A program made the translations under genes and the position numbers. Under the pieces are notes generated by a model, which did no database searches, was not told where the DNA came from, and saw nothing but the letters and a program-made list of their open reading frames with translations. Shown here piece after piece: positions 21,801 through 33,960 of a stretch of 64,000 nt of DNA. Every line of letters starts with the position of its first letter. Positions within the stretch are counted from its first letter, which is position 1. This DNA comes from Plazaster borealis (lineage: Eukaryota; Echinodermata; Asteroidea; Forcipulatida; Labidiasteridae): positions 29,032,336 through 29,096,335 of the forward strand of contig CM037460.1 in NCBI GenBank assembly GCA_021014325.1, given 5' to 3'.

Positions 21801-24800
21801 TTACTCATTTCTCAGAAACGATAGCATTTTAGGCAGAAATATTTTAAGGAACACTTTCAATCATTACTTACTTTAAATCATGTAAGTTATGTGTGAATCT
21901 GTGAACATTTGTGTTTTTCAATCTTACCAATAGTGTACAGGGCCTTTAAGAAACAATATACAGAATGTGACCTCATTTGACCTTGACTTCCAGTTAAAAC
22001 TGGAAGTTGAAATTCAATGTTTTAAAAAACCATAACTTCTAAACCACACATTGGATTTTTACAATCTATCATTGGGAAAGTATGTAACAACTTAAAGACA
22101 CTGGACACTATTGGTAATTGTCAAAGACCAGTCTTCTCTCTTGGTGTATCTCAACATATGCATAAAATAACAAACCTGTGAAAATTTGAGCTCAATTGGT
22201 CGTCGAAGTTGCGAGATAATAATGAAAGAAAAAACACCCTGTGTGCTTGTGTGCTCTGTGTGCTTTCAGATGCTTGATTTCGTGACCTCAAATTCTAATT
22301 CTGAGGTCTCGAAATCAAATTCGTTGAAAATTACTTCTTTCTCAAAACCTATGTTACTTCAGAGGGAGCCGTTTCTCACAATGTTTTATACTATCAACAG
22401 CTCCCCATTACTCATTAAAAAGTAAGGTTTTATGCTAATAATTATTTTGAGTAATTACCAATGGTGTCCACTGCCTTTAAGAAAAGATACACAGAATGTG
22501 ACCCCATTTGATCTTGACTTCCAGTTCAAACCGGTACATGAAATTTAATACTTGAAAAAATCATAACTCATTAACCACACTATGAATTTTTTAAATCATT
22601 ACCTCATTAGAAAGGTCCTTAAAATCTCAACAAAGTGCTACACAAAATGTGATCCTTTTGACCTTACTTCCTGTTAAAATCGGAATTTGAAGTTTAATAT
22701 TTGAATTAATCATAACCCCTTAACCATGAAATTGGTTTTTAAAATGTATACATCATTGTTAAGGTCTTCAAAAGTCAACAAACAATGCACAAAGTGTGAA
22801 CCCATTTGACCTTGATTTCCAGTTCAAACTGGAAGTTGAATTTTTATAATGGAATAAATCTAACTCCTGAACCAGACATTGGATTGATATAATGGTAAAA
22901 TGTTGACACCAATTCATTCACTCATAATTTGATGACATTACTCACGAACACCTTGTTTTTGTGATGACACAAAAACTGAATTTCTAGTTTTAAAATTGTG
23001 TTTATTATTATTAATTGTTATGGCAAGTTCACCCCAAACATGGCTAAAAGCCACTCTTGGTAAGGGGCTACAAGAAGAAAACATTTAAGATGAAAATAAC
23101 TCAGGGAAGCTGAAGGTAGGAATTGATATTCTTCCCAAAACAGTCCAGATTGTAGGATGGAGGGAAAAGCTATTCCATGATACTTACATATTCTTTGAAT
23201 ACAGCAGTATATATGAACTTATTCTCCTCTGTGTCTTCAAAATGAAGATAATTATCCTCCATGAATTTATTTTGTAGACACTGGAAACCATCCTCTGTTG
23301 AACAGATAATAACATTCACATCAAGGTCATCCGTCAGCTTTGAAATTACTTTTTCAAAATGTCCTCTTTATTTGTTTAAGTAATTATTTAATCTAGGGAA
23401 ACATTTCAGTGGCAACTGCAAGGACTAGACTTAGAATTGTAGACTTGTATTAGTCTAAAAAGGCAAATCAAACAGTAACAGGATATAAACTTTGGCTAAT
23501 TTTAAACATTGAGCCAGACATCGTGAAAGGTACTGCTAATCACATCCCAGGCAAAGAACTATTATGACCAGCCCCTGGGCCCATGTCACCAAGTTACAAC
23601 AACCCCTTCCATCTTGAAACCTACTCAAACCACCAGAAAGACAATTGTCTTGTTTGGGTATTTCCAGCGCAAGTTAAACTTTATAAGGTATGAGATTGAG
23701 AATATGCAAATTAGTACCAGCCACTCTGACCTGCCTTGTGCTACGCGTTACTTTTGTAAAGTAGCCCTGCGTTTTACTTGACCCCAGGAAGTTTTAGAAG
23801 CTCAGATTGAAACATGTATTGTCATAAATTTATCTTTCCGATGTGTTAATGATAGCAATCACAACCAGTTTAAAGGAACACGTTGCCTTAAAATCTCAAG
23901 AAATTTTGCTGTTTGGAAGTGTTCCATATCCTTATTAAGAGTTGTTCGTGCAATAACATGCCTTTAATGTGTTATAATTAGTGAATGGTGATTAAAAAAA
24001 CCCAAACATTGCCATCTGACCCCGAGATCTGCCCCGCGAAACGTATACGTATTTCCAGCCGTAAATACCACCGTCCATGTAATGGGCAAAATGCGCGACG
24101 AACAGTCGTTACGCTAGTGCCGTAGTCAGTGGCCTGGTAAACCAGTCAGATCTCCTTGCTCTATGGTCAGATGAAAACCGGGTAATAATCTCATTTTCTA
24201 ACTCGCTCGCAACTTGTAAACCGAGCTAAAGCTAGCTCAGTATTGGGTCCAAAATATCCAGCCAGGTATTTGCGGAACGGCCAGCCGCATATTCAGAATA
24301 TTAGAACACATGCAGTACAGGGAGGAGACAAACTATCACATTTGGTTCACCTCCCTGTACTGCATGTGTTCTAATCGGCTGGCTATATCGGGCCCAATAC
24401 TGTGCTAGATTCAGATCGGTGTTGGATATTTATTGGAATACAATAAACAGATGGTAATCGTAACATTTTTAATAAAATAATTGCTCAGTCGTAGTTCAAC
24501 AGCTGCGACTGGAAACAAGACTAATAGAATTTGTCCGCCATTTATGGGAGTCAAAATCTTGACTCCCATAAATGGCGGAGCGTTTGTTTCGAAAGTGAGC
24601 AAAAGCGAAGCATTTCTAAGGCACGTTTGTGTGGATAATTATATTCTACTTTTTAAACATCTTTCCAACCGTGCTCATTATACATCAAACGCTTGTTATA
24701 GCCCAAAAGCGCCCAACAGCGCCCAACCCGAAGGCAACGTGTCCCTTTAATGTTCAAATGAAGTTGCATTCACACACTCAAAAAGTAATTAACCAGGTGA

Positions 24801-26573
24801 ATTAACCCGTTTTAAATTTGTTTAATTCACACCTGAAAAGGAAGAAATACAAGCATTATACACAAGAAGGTTGCACAGCTTTTAGTAACCCACAGGGCAA
24901 GTAGAGAAGTGGTGTTTACTAGACCAAAGCAGTTTTTACTAGAAAATGTACGCCAGGCTAGTGTTTAAGGGTGAGCCCTGTTGGATAAGAGTCTACACTT
25001 TGCTACCTAGACAAAAATATGTCAAAGGAAATCCTAACTTTTGGCTGGATACTTACCCATGATGATGTCCTCTATATGGCCAATGGTTGTATCAAACTTT
25101 GTATCTGCTATACTGGAACTGAAAATATTCAATGCATAAGAAAATCATTGTCTTAATATTAATCAATAAATAAGGATCTACTAAAGATCAAAATACAGCT
25201 TAAAAGTTTTGAGTGAATCTTGAAATAAGTTCCATCCCAAATACTTTTTTAAAGCAGAAATTTAATATTGCAAAAAAATGTTGCCGAAAAGATTCTTTGT
25301 TGACCTCAAAAGACCAAAGCAACGGTTGTCTGTGGATTCTTTTCTTCATACATGTACATAGCAAATACATTTAAATATCCTATAGTAAATTCCTTTCTTT
25401 AATAAAAAACCTTATTAATTCTATTGTCAAGTTTTATATCAATTGCACTTTAAATCAAAGACCAGTAATAATATTGTGCATTTTATAACATACTGTGATT
25501 TGGCAAGTTCTTCTTCTTGGAAATCCATTGGTTCTATCAAGTCACTTGCATCACCTCCTGCTAAGAAAGATAAAACACAACAATCTGGGTTAATCAGAGC
25601 TGCCAACATTTGCATCTTGAATTCAGGGAGATCGTGTACAACAATCAGGGAGATATTTAGACTTACATTCAACATATTATGGAAAAGGTTTCCATAATCA
25701 GGAAGATTGTCAAATTTGTTCATCAGAACATGGAAAGATTGGTTGATTTTCAGGGAACTTTCTGCAGAATCAGGGAGAGTTGGCAGCTCTGGGTAATGCT
25801 TCAAGCTGCTTCCAATCATCAATTTGCATCATGATGACCTATATCTGGTCAATAGAAGGAAACAAGCAGTATCCCTATCCAAAGTTTTAGCCAGTATTCG
25901 GTAAAGGGTGTCCAAATTTGCTGGAAATTTAAAAACTGTGTCCAAATTGTTCACTTCCATACATGTTAATGACACTGACAGATAAAACGGAGGGTGTCCA
26001 AATTTAAAACAGGGTGTCCAACAATAGACACCCAGACACCCTTCTGGCTAACAAGTTTTAGCGTTTTTTAGGCAATTTAGCTGCTAATTCCTCAAGATAT
26101 ATTTTAAAAAGGAAAATAAAGTCCAACATCCATTAAATTTAAAAACTAAAATAAAATAAATCCAGAAAGCCGGATCGGATGCAGAAATTGTTCCACCATT
26201 TTTATAATAAAACAGCACTGTATTTATAGCCGATAAAAACACGACTCAAGTCAGAGTGTGTAGACGTAATACACCAGATGGTGGACTGTACTCTAGTCTA
26301 ATGGAAGAAGAAGAAGACTGGATTTCGTTGTGCATACAAACGGTCGAGTTAAGTCTACAGCAAATTTGTGTACTGGGGTCGAGTTGACCAACAACGTAAA
26401 AAAACAGAAACATCAATCATCGGGATCGTATTCTCCTCCTATTTTAACATCCATTTTATACATCGGCCATCTTATTCCAAGAAGGGATATGTCATGTTTT
26501 AAATCGTCCATGTTTGAGTTTAATGCATTTTAACAGCGCATTTTGGAATCTTACCTGAATTAACAGCCGCCAT
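18865..26573 (-). CDS. ARL2BP: ADP-ribosylation factor-like 2-binding protein (BART)
   Basis: Effector that binds GTP-bound ARL2 and ARL3; in animals it acts at cilia/basal bodies and in mitochondria. Seven exons on the minus strand with consistent phase: 26573-26555 (ATG), 25557-25494, 25118-25057, 23294-23188, 21114-21029, 20292-20199, 19020-18865 (TAG). Total 588 nt, 195 residues. BART-domain landmarks in order: TKFDTTIGHIEDIIM, NKFMEDNYLHFEDTEENKFIYT, EKYIEDQL, RIPGFDMEEFSKLL, then ILLTFTDFVTFKEMFLDFRA and GRTVDLSSGF. Human ARL2BP has 163 residues; this protein has a longer C-terminal tail rich in Thr, Gln, Ser and Pro. The start is the only ATG in the short first exon (MAAVNS). The gene converges on NUP93. 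Every splice site fits GT-AG; no break was seen. Confidence 0.95.
20795..20946 (+). mobile_element. SINE fragment with (ATT)n tail
   Basis: Ends AAAAGCGCTTTATAAATGCC then (TTATTA)n, a 3' end typical of many invertebrate SINEs. Upstream, CGACCTGGCCTTCGCTCTGG and a TGCTGGGGATAAGGC segment are part of the body. The 5' head is not recognisable. It lies in ARL2BP intron 20293-21028. Confidence 0.45.
21614..21949. mobile_element. piggyBac-type MITE, copy 1 in array
   Basis: Begins TTAAAGCTATTGTACACTTTTGG and ends CCAATAGTGTACAGGGCCTTTAA, with imperfect inverted repeats inside TTAA duplications. The interior AAATGAGCTCAATTGGTC-like segment and the run of Ts are shared with the second copy. Confidence 0.75.
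22092..22480. mobile_element. piggyBac-type MITE, copy 2 in array
   Basis: Begins TTAAAGACACTGGACACTAT and ends ACCAATGGTGTCCACTGCCTTTAA. The terminal repeats match at about 20 of 24 positions. Sequence on both sides (GGGAAAGTATGTAACAAC, and CACAGAATGTGACC) is the same as that flanking copy 1. Confidence 0.8.
24301..24374. repeat. 25-bp perfect hairpin inside a MITE
   Basis: TTAGAACACATGCAGTACAG plus GGAGG is mirrored exactly after a 24-base loop. The flanks also pair loosely (CAGCCG... and ...CGGCTG). Confidence 0.9.
24534..24579. repeat. 46-bp near-perfect palindrome
   Basis: Two perfect 21-bp arms (CCGCCATTTATGGGAGTCAA with one extra T in front) around a 4-base spacer. It lies within the 23870-24750 element. 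Confidence 0.95.
25595..25791 (-). mobile_element. MITE with CAGAGCTGCCAAC ends, copy A
   Basis: Both ends carry CAGAGCTGCCAAC as inverted repeats. The interior (CTCCCTGATTCTGCAGAAAG on the minus strand) matches copy B at 62017-62239 in the opposite orientation. The CAG... end suggests a hAT-like origin, but no clean 8-bp target duplication was seen. It starts 37 bp upstream of the 3' splice site of ARL2BP exon 25557-25494. Confidence 0.7.
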
Positions 26574-27988
26574 TTTGAACACAGCAACGAACTTCGAATT
26601 ATTTTATACACTACGACTGTTTTATGTTTGTATTTGAAAATACCACCAAGGAACAGTTTACTGTTGTTTACAGCCAGTGAGTCCATATTTTCCTTCATAC
26701 ATCCGGGGGGAGGGGGGGGGGGTACATTGTCCTTGCTCCATGCTTGTAGCTTGGTACTCATCACAAAACGCTGTATTTTTGTTTGATTCAATAATTTTAC
26801 ACTTTTTAAACTTTCAACACGGATAAAGGAATTAGTGCACTCCATTAGTTTAAATCGGAAAGTATAGTCTAATAAACTTATAAGTTTAAAATAAGAAAAA
26901 ATACACAATTTAAAAATGCGGCTCGTATGCTTTGGGGGATAAGGCTTCTAAATTGTTTTGCATATGGATGCCCCCCCCCCCATGCAGTTTCTGTACGGCC
27001 CCCCGCTGACACTTGCTCAATAATGGTTTGAGCATGGTTATGGTTGACGTCCCATATGTATGGACTGTCTTCGTCGAGAGACCAACTCACCTTGCACAGT
27101 GGGTTGACCTTTTAAGTTTTTGCTTTACTAACTGTGGAGTATACATGTATAGAACTCTAAATAAAATGACTTTAGATTTGACCTTCACGAATCATAAAGC
27201 ATTGTGTAAATGGATAATACTTTACGTTGTCATGGTTGTTTACAAATTGTTAGTCCGTGTTCGACTGGAATGACATGACGTCATACGGCCTTTGTAAAGT
27301 CTTCCCGTGGTCATCATGCAATATTTAGTGTAATGGCATAACACTAGCATTTATTGTGCGTGAATTATACATGGACCTTTGGTCAACTGACTCAGCATGT
27401 GAGAAGTCTAGTTCCCGAAGACCAATATGACAATTTATCGTGTTGTTAGCCGGTAACCATGCACATGTACAATGTACAGGCCTACCGGAAATTTCTTGAC
27501 ATGTGGATTGTGGAGGCTGTGCACAACTATTGATGCAGCTATATTAAACCATTCTACCTCCATGATTAAACTGAACGTTAAATGTGGCTTGCTGGATACT
27601 TTTGTTGATATTGATTACATCATCCTGCCTGGTCGTGTACAGTAGGTTAGAGGGTATTGTGTATTATGTACATCATGTGAGAAGATAATCAGTAAGCCGT
27701 TGCTTTGCAGGTGAAGTGTGTGGTTGATACCTTTAACCGCGAGATTCTACCTCAATACTTTTTCTACCTCCATGGTTTAACTGAATAAACAATAGTTGTA
27801 CCAGCCATAGAGCAAGGACCAAACAAACTGTGATTCGGCAAAATGAGACAACTATGATAACCTTGTTTCTGTAGGAGGGGAGGCATTCAGAATGTCGCTG
27901 GTCCAGCTCAAGTACTTCACTGTGATACTTGAATTTCCAAGATCTGGCCCACATCGATTTAATCATTGGATCATTTCTCTATGAAGTG
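26574..27988. other. divergent spacer between ARL2BP and carbonic anhydrase exon 1A
   Basis: Presumed to hold the ARL2BP promoter on the minus strand and the exon-1A promoter on the plus strand; no clear TATA box was identified for either. There are runs of G at 26704-26721 and C at 26970-26979 and otherwise unique sequence. Confidence 0.45.
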
Positions 27989-28022
27989 ATGACTATGTAC
28001 TGGGGATACACTGAAGATACAG
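27989..28022 (+). CDS. candidate alternative first exon (1A) of carbonic anhydrase
   Basis: ATG ACT ATG TAC TGG GGA TAC..., encoding MTMYWGYTEDTG, ends at a GT donor (GTAATA) in phase 1. The N-terminal motif WGY and the phase match exon 1B at 33961 ([11 protein letters not shown]), so it can splice in frame to the exon at 40107. An upstream ATG AAG TGA at 27981 would make a two-codon upstream frame. No further carbonic anhydrase exon was found between 28022 and 33960, so this is an alternative promoter/exon or the remnant of a duplicated gene. Confidence 0.6.
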
Positions 28023-31000
28023 GTAATATTGTCAATTGACTTAAATACGTGTTCTCTCATTGTTGATTTTCCTGACATCTTGTAGATTGTAAAAGCAAAT
28101 AACAAATTCCCCTACAGAAAATCTTAAATATTGTTTTAACTGTTAAGTTTGTTAATGTTGTTTATAATTCCACTACTTTTTATTTTCCCTGTGGGGTCGG
28201 CTGGCTCGGTCATCTCGGGGGGAGAGGGCAGCTCCTTTAGGCCCTAACTGTGTGCTTTCTTGTGGGGGGGGGGTTGTGTTTGGGTTTTTTGTGTGTTTTT
28301 TTGGGGGGGGGGGGAGTTGTTGTTTGGGGGGGTTTCACCGCTCTGGCAACCAAATTATAGCCTAAGGTTTTTCTTTTCATTGCATTGTTTTTTATATTTT
28401 GCCCTAGTGAAAAATGTTTTATTCTTGTTTTCTCTTCATTTGTTTCACACTTGATATTGACATTATACACACACTCAAAACAAACAAACAAAAACAAACA
28501 AACAAAAACTAGCTAAATTACGAGATATAACAGAAGAATTAATCTTCAAGGGAAAGTTTATGTTTGTACAAACAATTTATTTTACATTCAATACTCTTTA
28601 GTTAAGCTGATGTTTTTATAATCAACGTTTTAAAATGCTTTAGTCCTACTAGTTGGGGGGCATCAAGTCTACAATCACGTGATTAATTTGCGTTTGATTA
28701 CCACTGGCCAATAACAGTTTTGCCATATTTGTATTGTGCAATTTTAATGGCTGAATAAATAAATATCAATAACCATCCGTAATCATGTATTTTTCAGACT
28801 ATTTTGTATATATGATCCTGGTATTGACTGCTTGCACGAAGCGGAACGCAGCTCCGTTTTTTTTTGCACTTTTCGCCATTGTTTGGGAGTCAATTCCTTT
28901 GCGTACATTCATATCATTGGGCCTCACGCTTTTTTTCTAATTGAATGGTGCATTAACCTTTATTGTGGCGTGTTGAATTTATTTTTTCAAAATCACATTC
29001 ACGGTTTCTTTATTGGCAAACACATGAAAAATTTGCTTATAAGCTACAATGTAAATCAGATATAAAATGGCACAAAACCTACTAAATCAGATATAGAATG
29101 GCAACCAAACCTACTAAATCAGATGTAGAATGGCACATCAATGATTAATTGGTTTAATCAAAACAACAACCTTTCTTGAACTTAATAAAAGATCACTGAT
29201 GAAATAAAATGCTATAGATCCTGTGCCCTCGTATAGACCTATATCAAATAATGTATAAATAACAGAATGTGATTACTCTTCGAGGTCGTGTGTTCAGGTT
29301 TGACTGGATATATATTGTCTATTAAAATTTACTCAAGATTTATAGAGTTATACGATCTAGCAGCTTTATTATTAAAATACACAAACCAAACATTGATTAC
29401 TTTATCCATTATACACGTTTTACATTGGATGACGTTTCCTTACCAATACGTCTGAACCGATCTGTATTGATATGGTCATGATTGGAATGAAAATTAAGGC
29501 ATACATTTTACACTAATGTGATTCATGTTTTTTAAAGATGAATGCATAAATATAATATGTCTAGCTCACTGTCACAATGATTGATTGCGTTCAAGAATGA
29601 CTGACAAATATTTCACATTTACATTTTTTTTTATGTACAAAGGATTTTTGATTAACGTCAAGAAAGGTGAAGTTTCCACTGCATGGTTGACCTCACACCT
29701 CACATCTTGATAACGACAGTTCATGATCCTCCAGGGCTGGATAGGGATCATTTAATTATACATCGGGAGGGTACATCAAGTATTATAATGCGATGGGAAC
29801 GTTATGTGTAGGTCTAGTGTGAAACAGTAATATCATCACGTACGTCCACAAGGAGTAAATTACATGTATGGCCTACAATGTAACTGCACTCTGCATTGGC
29901 TCAGTATAATCATTATTCCAGGCCCTACATAATAAATGTTTGAGATTCAAGCCTTACCATATGATTTTCGAGCAAAATTTCATATAGTACGATGTTTTTT
30001 GTATATAGTTCTATAGAATAAATGTCTCTGGTAGATTGGCTAAATCATGTTATTTCTATCGAATTCTGATGGAATGAAAATAATAGGCGGTGTCTGTCAC
30101 TTCACTGTTACAAAATAGCTTCATGGTTGGAGGTGGTTAGGTCTACATACAGAATTGCAGTTTGAAGGTTGAGTCTCCCATACTAGTTAGACGTGTCAAT
30201 CAATTTATATCTCTGATATATACACATAGTTACCAAGTATATTTCCCATGGGTTGGTTCTACACTGTACACGTATCAATAGTTTAACCAGGCTAAGTGGT
30301 TTCAAAGCGGAAACCGCCACGTGCGGTTTATTGGTATTTCAAAATAGTGCAATGACTTTGTAGGCCTATAAGAAGAGTGTTTCGCACGATAATCCAGTTT
30401 TGTTTTGGGGGTTTTTATAGTTCGATCAAGCATTACATACTAATTTGAAACGTTTCTAATGGTCCACAATTTTTAATAATTTGATCCAAAGACCAAAACT
30501 GGGCAAAAAACGTTGTCTCATTGGCGGAGATCCACATGGGCCCAATCTTACTCCTGACACAGAAACCAAGAATACGAAATAAATTTAACAATAAGTGAAT
30601 AAATAAAATTCGCATAAAATAGAAAAAAAGAGAAAGGAAAATAGGCTTAGTGTTTCCTTCATTTATATCTAACTACCCATCATTTCCATAATAATTTATC
30701 ATAGTATTTGATGAAAATTTGCTGAAATGTAACTGATTTTAGGTCAATAGTTTTACACTTAGAAATGTTCATTTCAGTGGTCAACTAGGTTCCATGGGTG
30801 TGGGACGGGGGGGGGGGGGCATGCCCCGCACTTTAAGAGTTGGGGATAACGTACTAGGTGCAGCCCCCCCCCCACACACACACACCCTTACATATGGCAG
30901 TTATGGGGTACTTCCATTGTTGTTCTTTTATTCCCTTTTCTGAAGAAATCCTCTGTGGGGTACCACTTGAACAAAGAAAACCTTGTGGGCTAGCATTGTT

Positions 31001-31629
31001 CATTGTTAAAAGTACCCCGTAAAGTTGGCGTGGGTAAGGTTTGTAAATCCCGCTTACCGAGGACTTCTCTTTGTTCTCCCATTGTTTGGACTTAGGTTTT
31101 TTTTTAGCGACGTCCCCATTGGGTTTGTACACGAAAACGAAGCGAGGACGTCCTCGCTCTGTCAAACACCCGGATCCCTTTTGTTAAAGTCCTCGGCTTC
31201 AACGGGTAGACACGCTCACACACACATACTCTCAATTTAATATGCATCCTTGTGGAGACATCTTGTGTTCTTTCCTTTGTCCCTGTACTTTTCATTTTCC
31301 CATAAACTTTGTACACAGAATTTCTTGTGGAGCACCCCAGTCTTTAGAATTCCCCTATGGAGTCCTTATATTTTCCCCTTTTTGTTTTGTCCTTGGTCTC
31401 CATAAGGTACCGAATATGAGCACACACACTTTTTGATTGCGCATTAAAAATGTGCTAAATAAAACAAAACTACACAGCATTAGGGAACTGATAAGATTCG
31501 AATAATGAAATGCTTTTGTCTTTATTAATTTCTGCCATATGGGCCTGTCAGTTCATACGACGAAGTTGACCACGCGCAGAATGCTATCAAACCTATATTT
31601 CCGGTGTTGCAGGAGATTCTGGATTGGCT
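28023..31629. other. non-coding stretch between exon 1A and the ~40-bp minisatellite
   Basis: No exon recognised. It contains a G/T-rich run (28259-28335) with three runs of 7-12 Gs, poly-G/poly-C tracts near 30808 and 30865, and a 14-bp palindrome CGAGGACGTCCTCG at 31143. Confidence 0.5.
29053..29143. repeat. ~31-bp tandem repeat, 2.8 copies
   Basis: AATCAGATATAAAATGGCAC... and two further copies, spaced 30-32 bp and joined by AAACCTACTA. Confidence 0.85.
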
Positions 31630-32655
31630 ATTTTGTTACCCTCTGTGAAAATCCGTTCATCTTAATGTACGCACTCGGGAAGATGCGAAAATAATTATGT
31701 CCATCTGTACGCACTCAGGAAGATGTGAAAACAATGATGTCCATCTTAATGTACGCACTCGGGAAGATGTGAAAATCCGTCCATCTTAATGTACGCACTC
31801 AGGAAGATGTGAAAATCCGTCCATCTTACACTCAGGAAAATGTGGAAATATATCCATTTTAATGTACGCACCCAGGACAATTTGAGGAACATTTGAAATT
31901 AATTATGTCCATCTTAATGTACGCACTCGGGAAGATGTGAAAATCCGTCCATCTTAATGTACGCACTCGGGAAGATGTGAAAATGTCCATCTCAATGTAC
32001 GCACTTGGGAAGATGTGAAAATCCGTCCATATTAATGTACGCCCCTTGGAAAATGTGAAAATCCGTCCAACTTAATGTACGCACACAAGAAGATGTGAAA
32101 ATACGTCCATCTTAATGTACGCACTCAAGATGATGTGAACATAATGTCCATCTTAATGTACGCACCTGTGAAGATGTGAAAATATGTCCATCTACATTAT
32201 GCACTCAGGAATATGTGAAAATACGTCCATCTTAATGTACGCACTCAAGATGATGTGAACATAATGTCCATCTTTATGTACGCACCTGTGAAGATGTGAA
32301 AATATGTCCATCTTAATGTACAGTATGCACTCAGGAAGATGTGGAGATATGTCCATCTTAATGTACGCACCGGGAAGATGTGGAAATCCGTCCATCTATA
32401 TGTATGCACTTAGGATGATGTGAAAATATGTTCATCTTAAAATGTACACAGTCGGGAAGATGTGAAAATCCGTCCATCTTAATGTATGCACTCAGGAAAA
32501 TGTGAAAATATGTCCATCTTAATGTACGCACTCAAGAAGACGTGAAAAACCGTCAATCTTAATGTACGCACTAAGAAAGATGTGAAAATCTGTCCATCTT
32601 AATGTACACACTAAGGAAAATGTGAAAATCCGTCAAACTTAATGTACTCGGGAAG
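31630..32655. repeat. ~40-bp minisatellite, block 1
   Basis: About 26 diverged units with consensus CCATCTTAATGTACGCACTC, GGGAAGATGTGAAAAT and TCCGT. A larger ~118-bp period is visible at 32100-32340 (AAGATGATGTGAACATAATG occurs twice with the same neighbours). It lies between carbonic anhydrase exons 1A and 1B. Confidence 0.95.
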
Positions 32656-32914
32656 ATGTTTCTCCAAGGCTTGCACTCACATGTCCCATTTCTTTCAGTA
32701 GAGATCGACGCCCTTGCAACTTGCAATGGAAGCTTTACATTGTTTAACTTCAATCGGCAGGGTGATATGTGCGCATTACAAGTCTTACTATTATTATTAT
32801 TTTTATTATTATCGGAGCACGTATAAAAATAACGTTTTTATTACTTAATACAGAGAGCTGGGTTGGCATATAAATTTGCATAATGCTGTTGAGATTTATG
32901 CTGGCATTATTCAT

Positions 32915-33252
32915 GTCCATCTTAATGTTCGCAACCGGGAAGATGTGAAAATCCGTCCATCTTTATGTATGCACTTAGGAAGATGTGAAAATATGTCCAT
33001 CTTAATTGTACGCACTCAAGAAGATGTGAAAATATGTCCATCTTAATGTACGCAGTCGGGAAGATGTGAAAATCCGTCCATCTTTATGTATGCACTTATA
33101 GGAAGATGTGAAAATATGTTCATCTTAATGTACGCACTCAAGAAGATGTGAAAATATGTCCATCTTAATGTACGCAGTCGGGAAGATGTGAAAATCCGTC
33201 CATCTTAATGTATGCACTCAGGAAAATGTGAAAATATGTCCATCTTAATTAT
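32915..33252. repeat. ~40-bp minisatellite, block 2
   Basis: Same unit as block 1, about eight copies, separated from it by ~260 bp of unrelated AT-rich sequence including an (ATT)n run at 32788-32812. Within the block a two-unit cassette (GTCGGGAAGATG then CTTAGGAAGATG types) is repeated. Confidence 0.95.
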
Positions 33253-33960
33253 AATGTTTGTAATTCTTCCCAGCTCATGCAACTCATCTTTTTAATATGA
33301 AGTATTCTTAATGTGCATCACAATGCTAGCGCTTGAAGTTTAAAAGGAATCCTGATAAGAGTTTAAATGGTTCAATTTGTTGTAAGGTTTGAAATCATGT
33401 GGAACGTTTCTGGATGTGACTATGTCATTTCATAGTAAGGGACGGGACTATTCACAGTATCTTGGGTTAAACACCCAATTCAAATTGAATTCTACTGCTG
33501 TCATGGCGGAATATCAACTATACCGACTGCTTTTTGCGTTATGAGTCGAACGAGATGGTATTATGTGCAGACGTGTTTTTGTGAGGTCAGGGATTGCACC
33601 TCTTTATGAAGCGGAAGATGACTTTATTCGACGTGGTTTTGGTAATTAGTAACCAGTCAGCGAATTAGTCAGCCACCGTATGTCATGTGGTAACCCGCAT
33701 CGAGTTGGATACCTCGAAGCACATACAAGCCGAACTCGTACGTAAAGTGGCCAGGTACCCATTATTATGAGGAGGTATAAATGCTGTGTTGTTTCAGAAT
33801 CGACTCATCCAGTACTTCGCACCGTGCCATCGAGAAGGTCTAGTCCTGAGAAGTTCCCTTGTCGCACATCTCCCAGCAGGTTTTTTTTCACAAGACATAG
33901 CCTGTCCAGCTCATTGATTTTTCGTGGACTGAGAATTTCTTCATATCTAATTTGATCACG
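33253..33960 (+). promoter_or_regulatory. upstream region of carbonic anhydrase exon 1B with a TATA box
   Basis: TATAAAT at 33776-33782 lies 179 bases before the ATG at 33961, a plausible core promoter giving a 5' leader of about 150 nt. No intron or intervening coding sequence was seen between them. Confidence 0.5.

Larger units (their letters stand above)
21330..22900. repeat. ~145-bp degenerate tandem array with two MITE insertions
   Basis: Units contain a GTGACCCCATTTGACCTTGA-like block, ACTTCCAGTTCAAACTGGAA, then AATCATAACTCCTGAACCAC and ATTGGATTTTTACAATCTAT. At least five diverged units lie at about 21370, 21520, 21965, 22495, 22640 and 22790. Two units are interrupted at the same relative position by related MITEs (21614-21949 and 22092-22480). 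The whole array is in ARL2BP intron 21115-23187. Confidence 0.8.
23870..24750. mobile_element. piggyBac-type MITE (~880 bp) with nested hairpins
   Basis: Left end TTAAAGGAACACGTTGCCTT and right end AAGGCAACGTGTCCCTTTAA differ at only one position as inverted repeats, and both contain TTAA. Inside are a hairpin with perfect 25-bp arms (24301-24325 and 24350-24374) and a 46-bp palindrome (24534-24579). No transposase frame. It lies in ARL2BP intron 23295-25056. Confidence 0.85.

Noticed and set aside
25439..25822. 127-codon minus-strand frame as a gene of its own
   Set aside because: It is ARL2BP exon 25557-25494 read through into a neighbouring MITE.
28260..28454. G-rich frame near 28.3 kb
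   Set aside because: G/T homopolymer runs only; no coding features.
32192..32395. minus-strand frame with YIKMDIFSHLPEC repeats
   Set aside because: Chance frame in the ~40-bp minisatellite; the unit length is not a multiple of three and the frame soon breaks.
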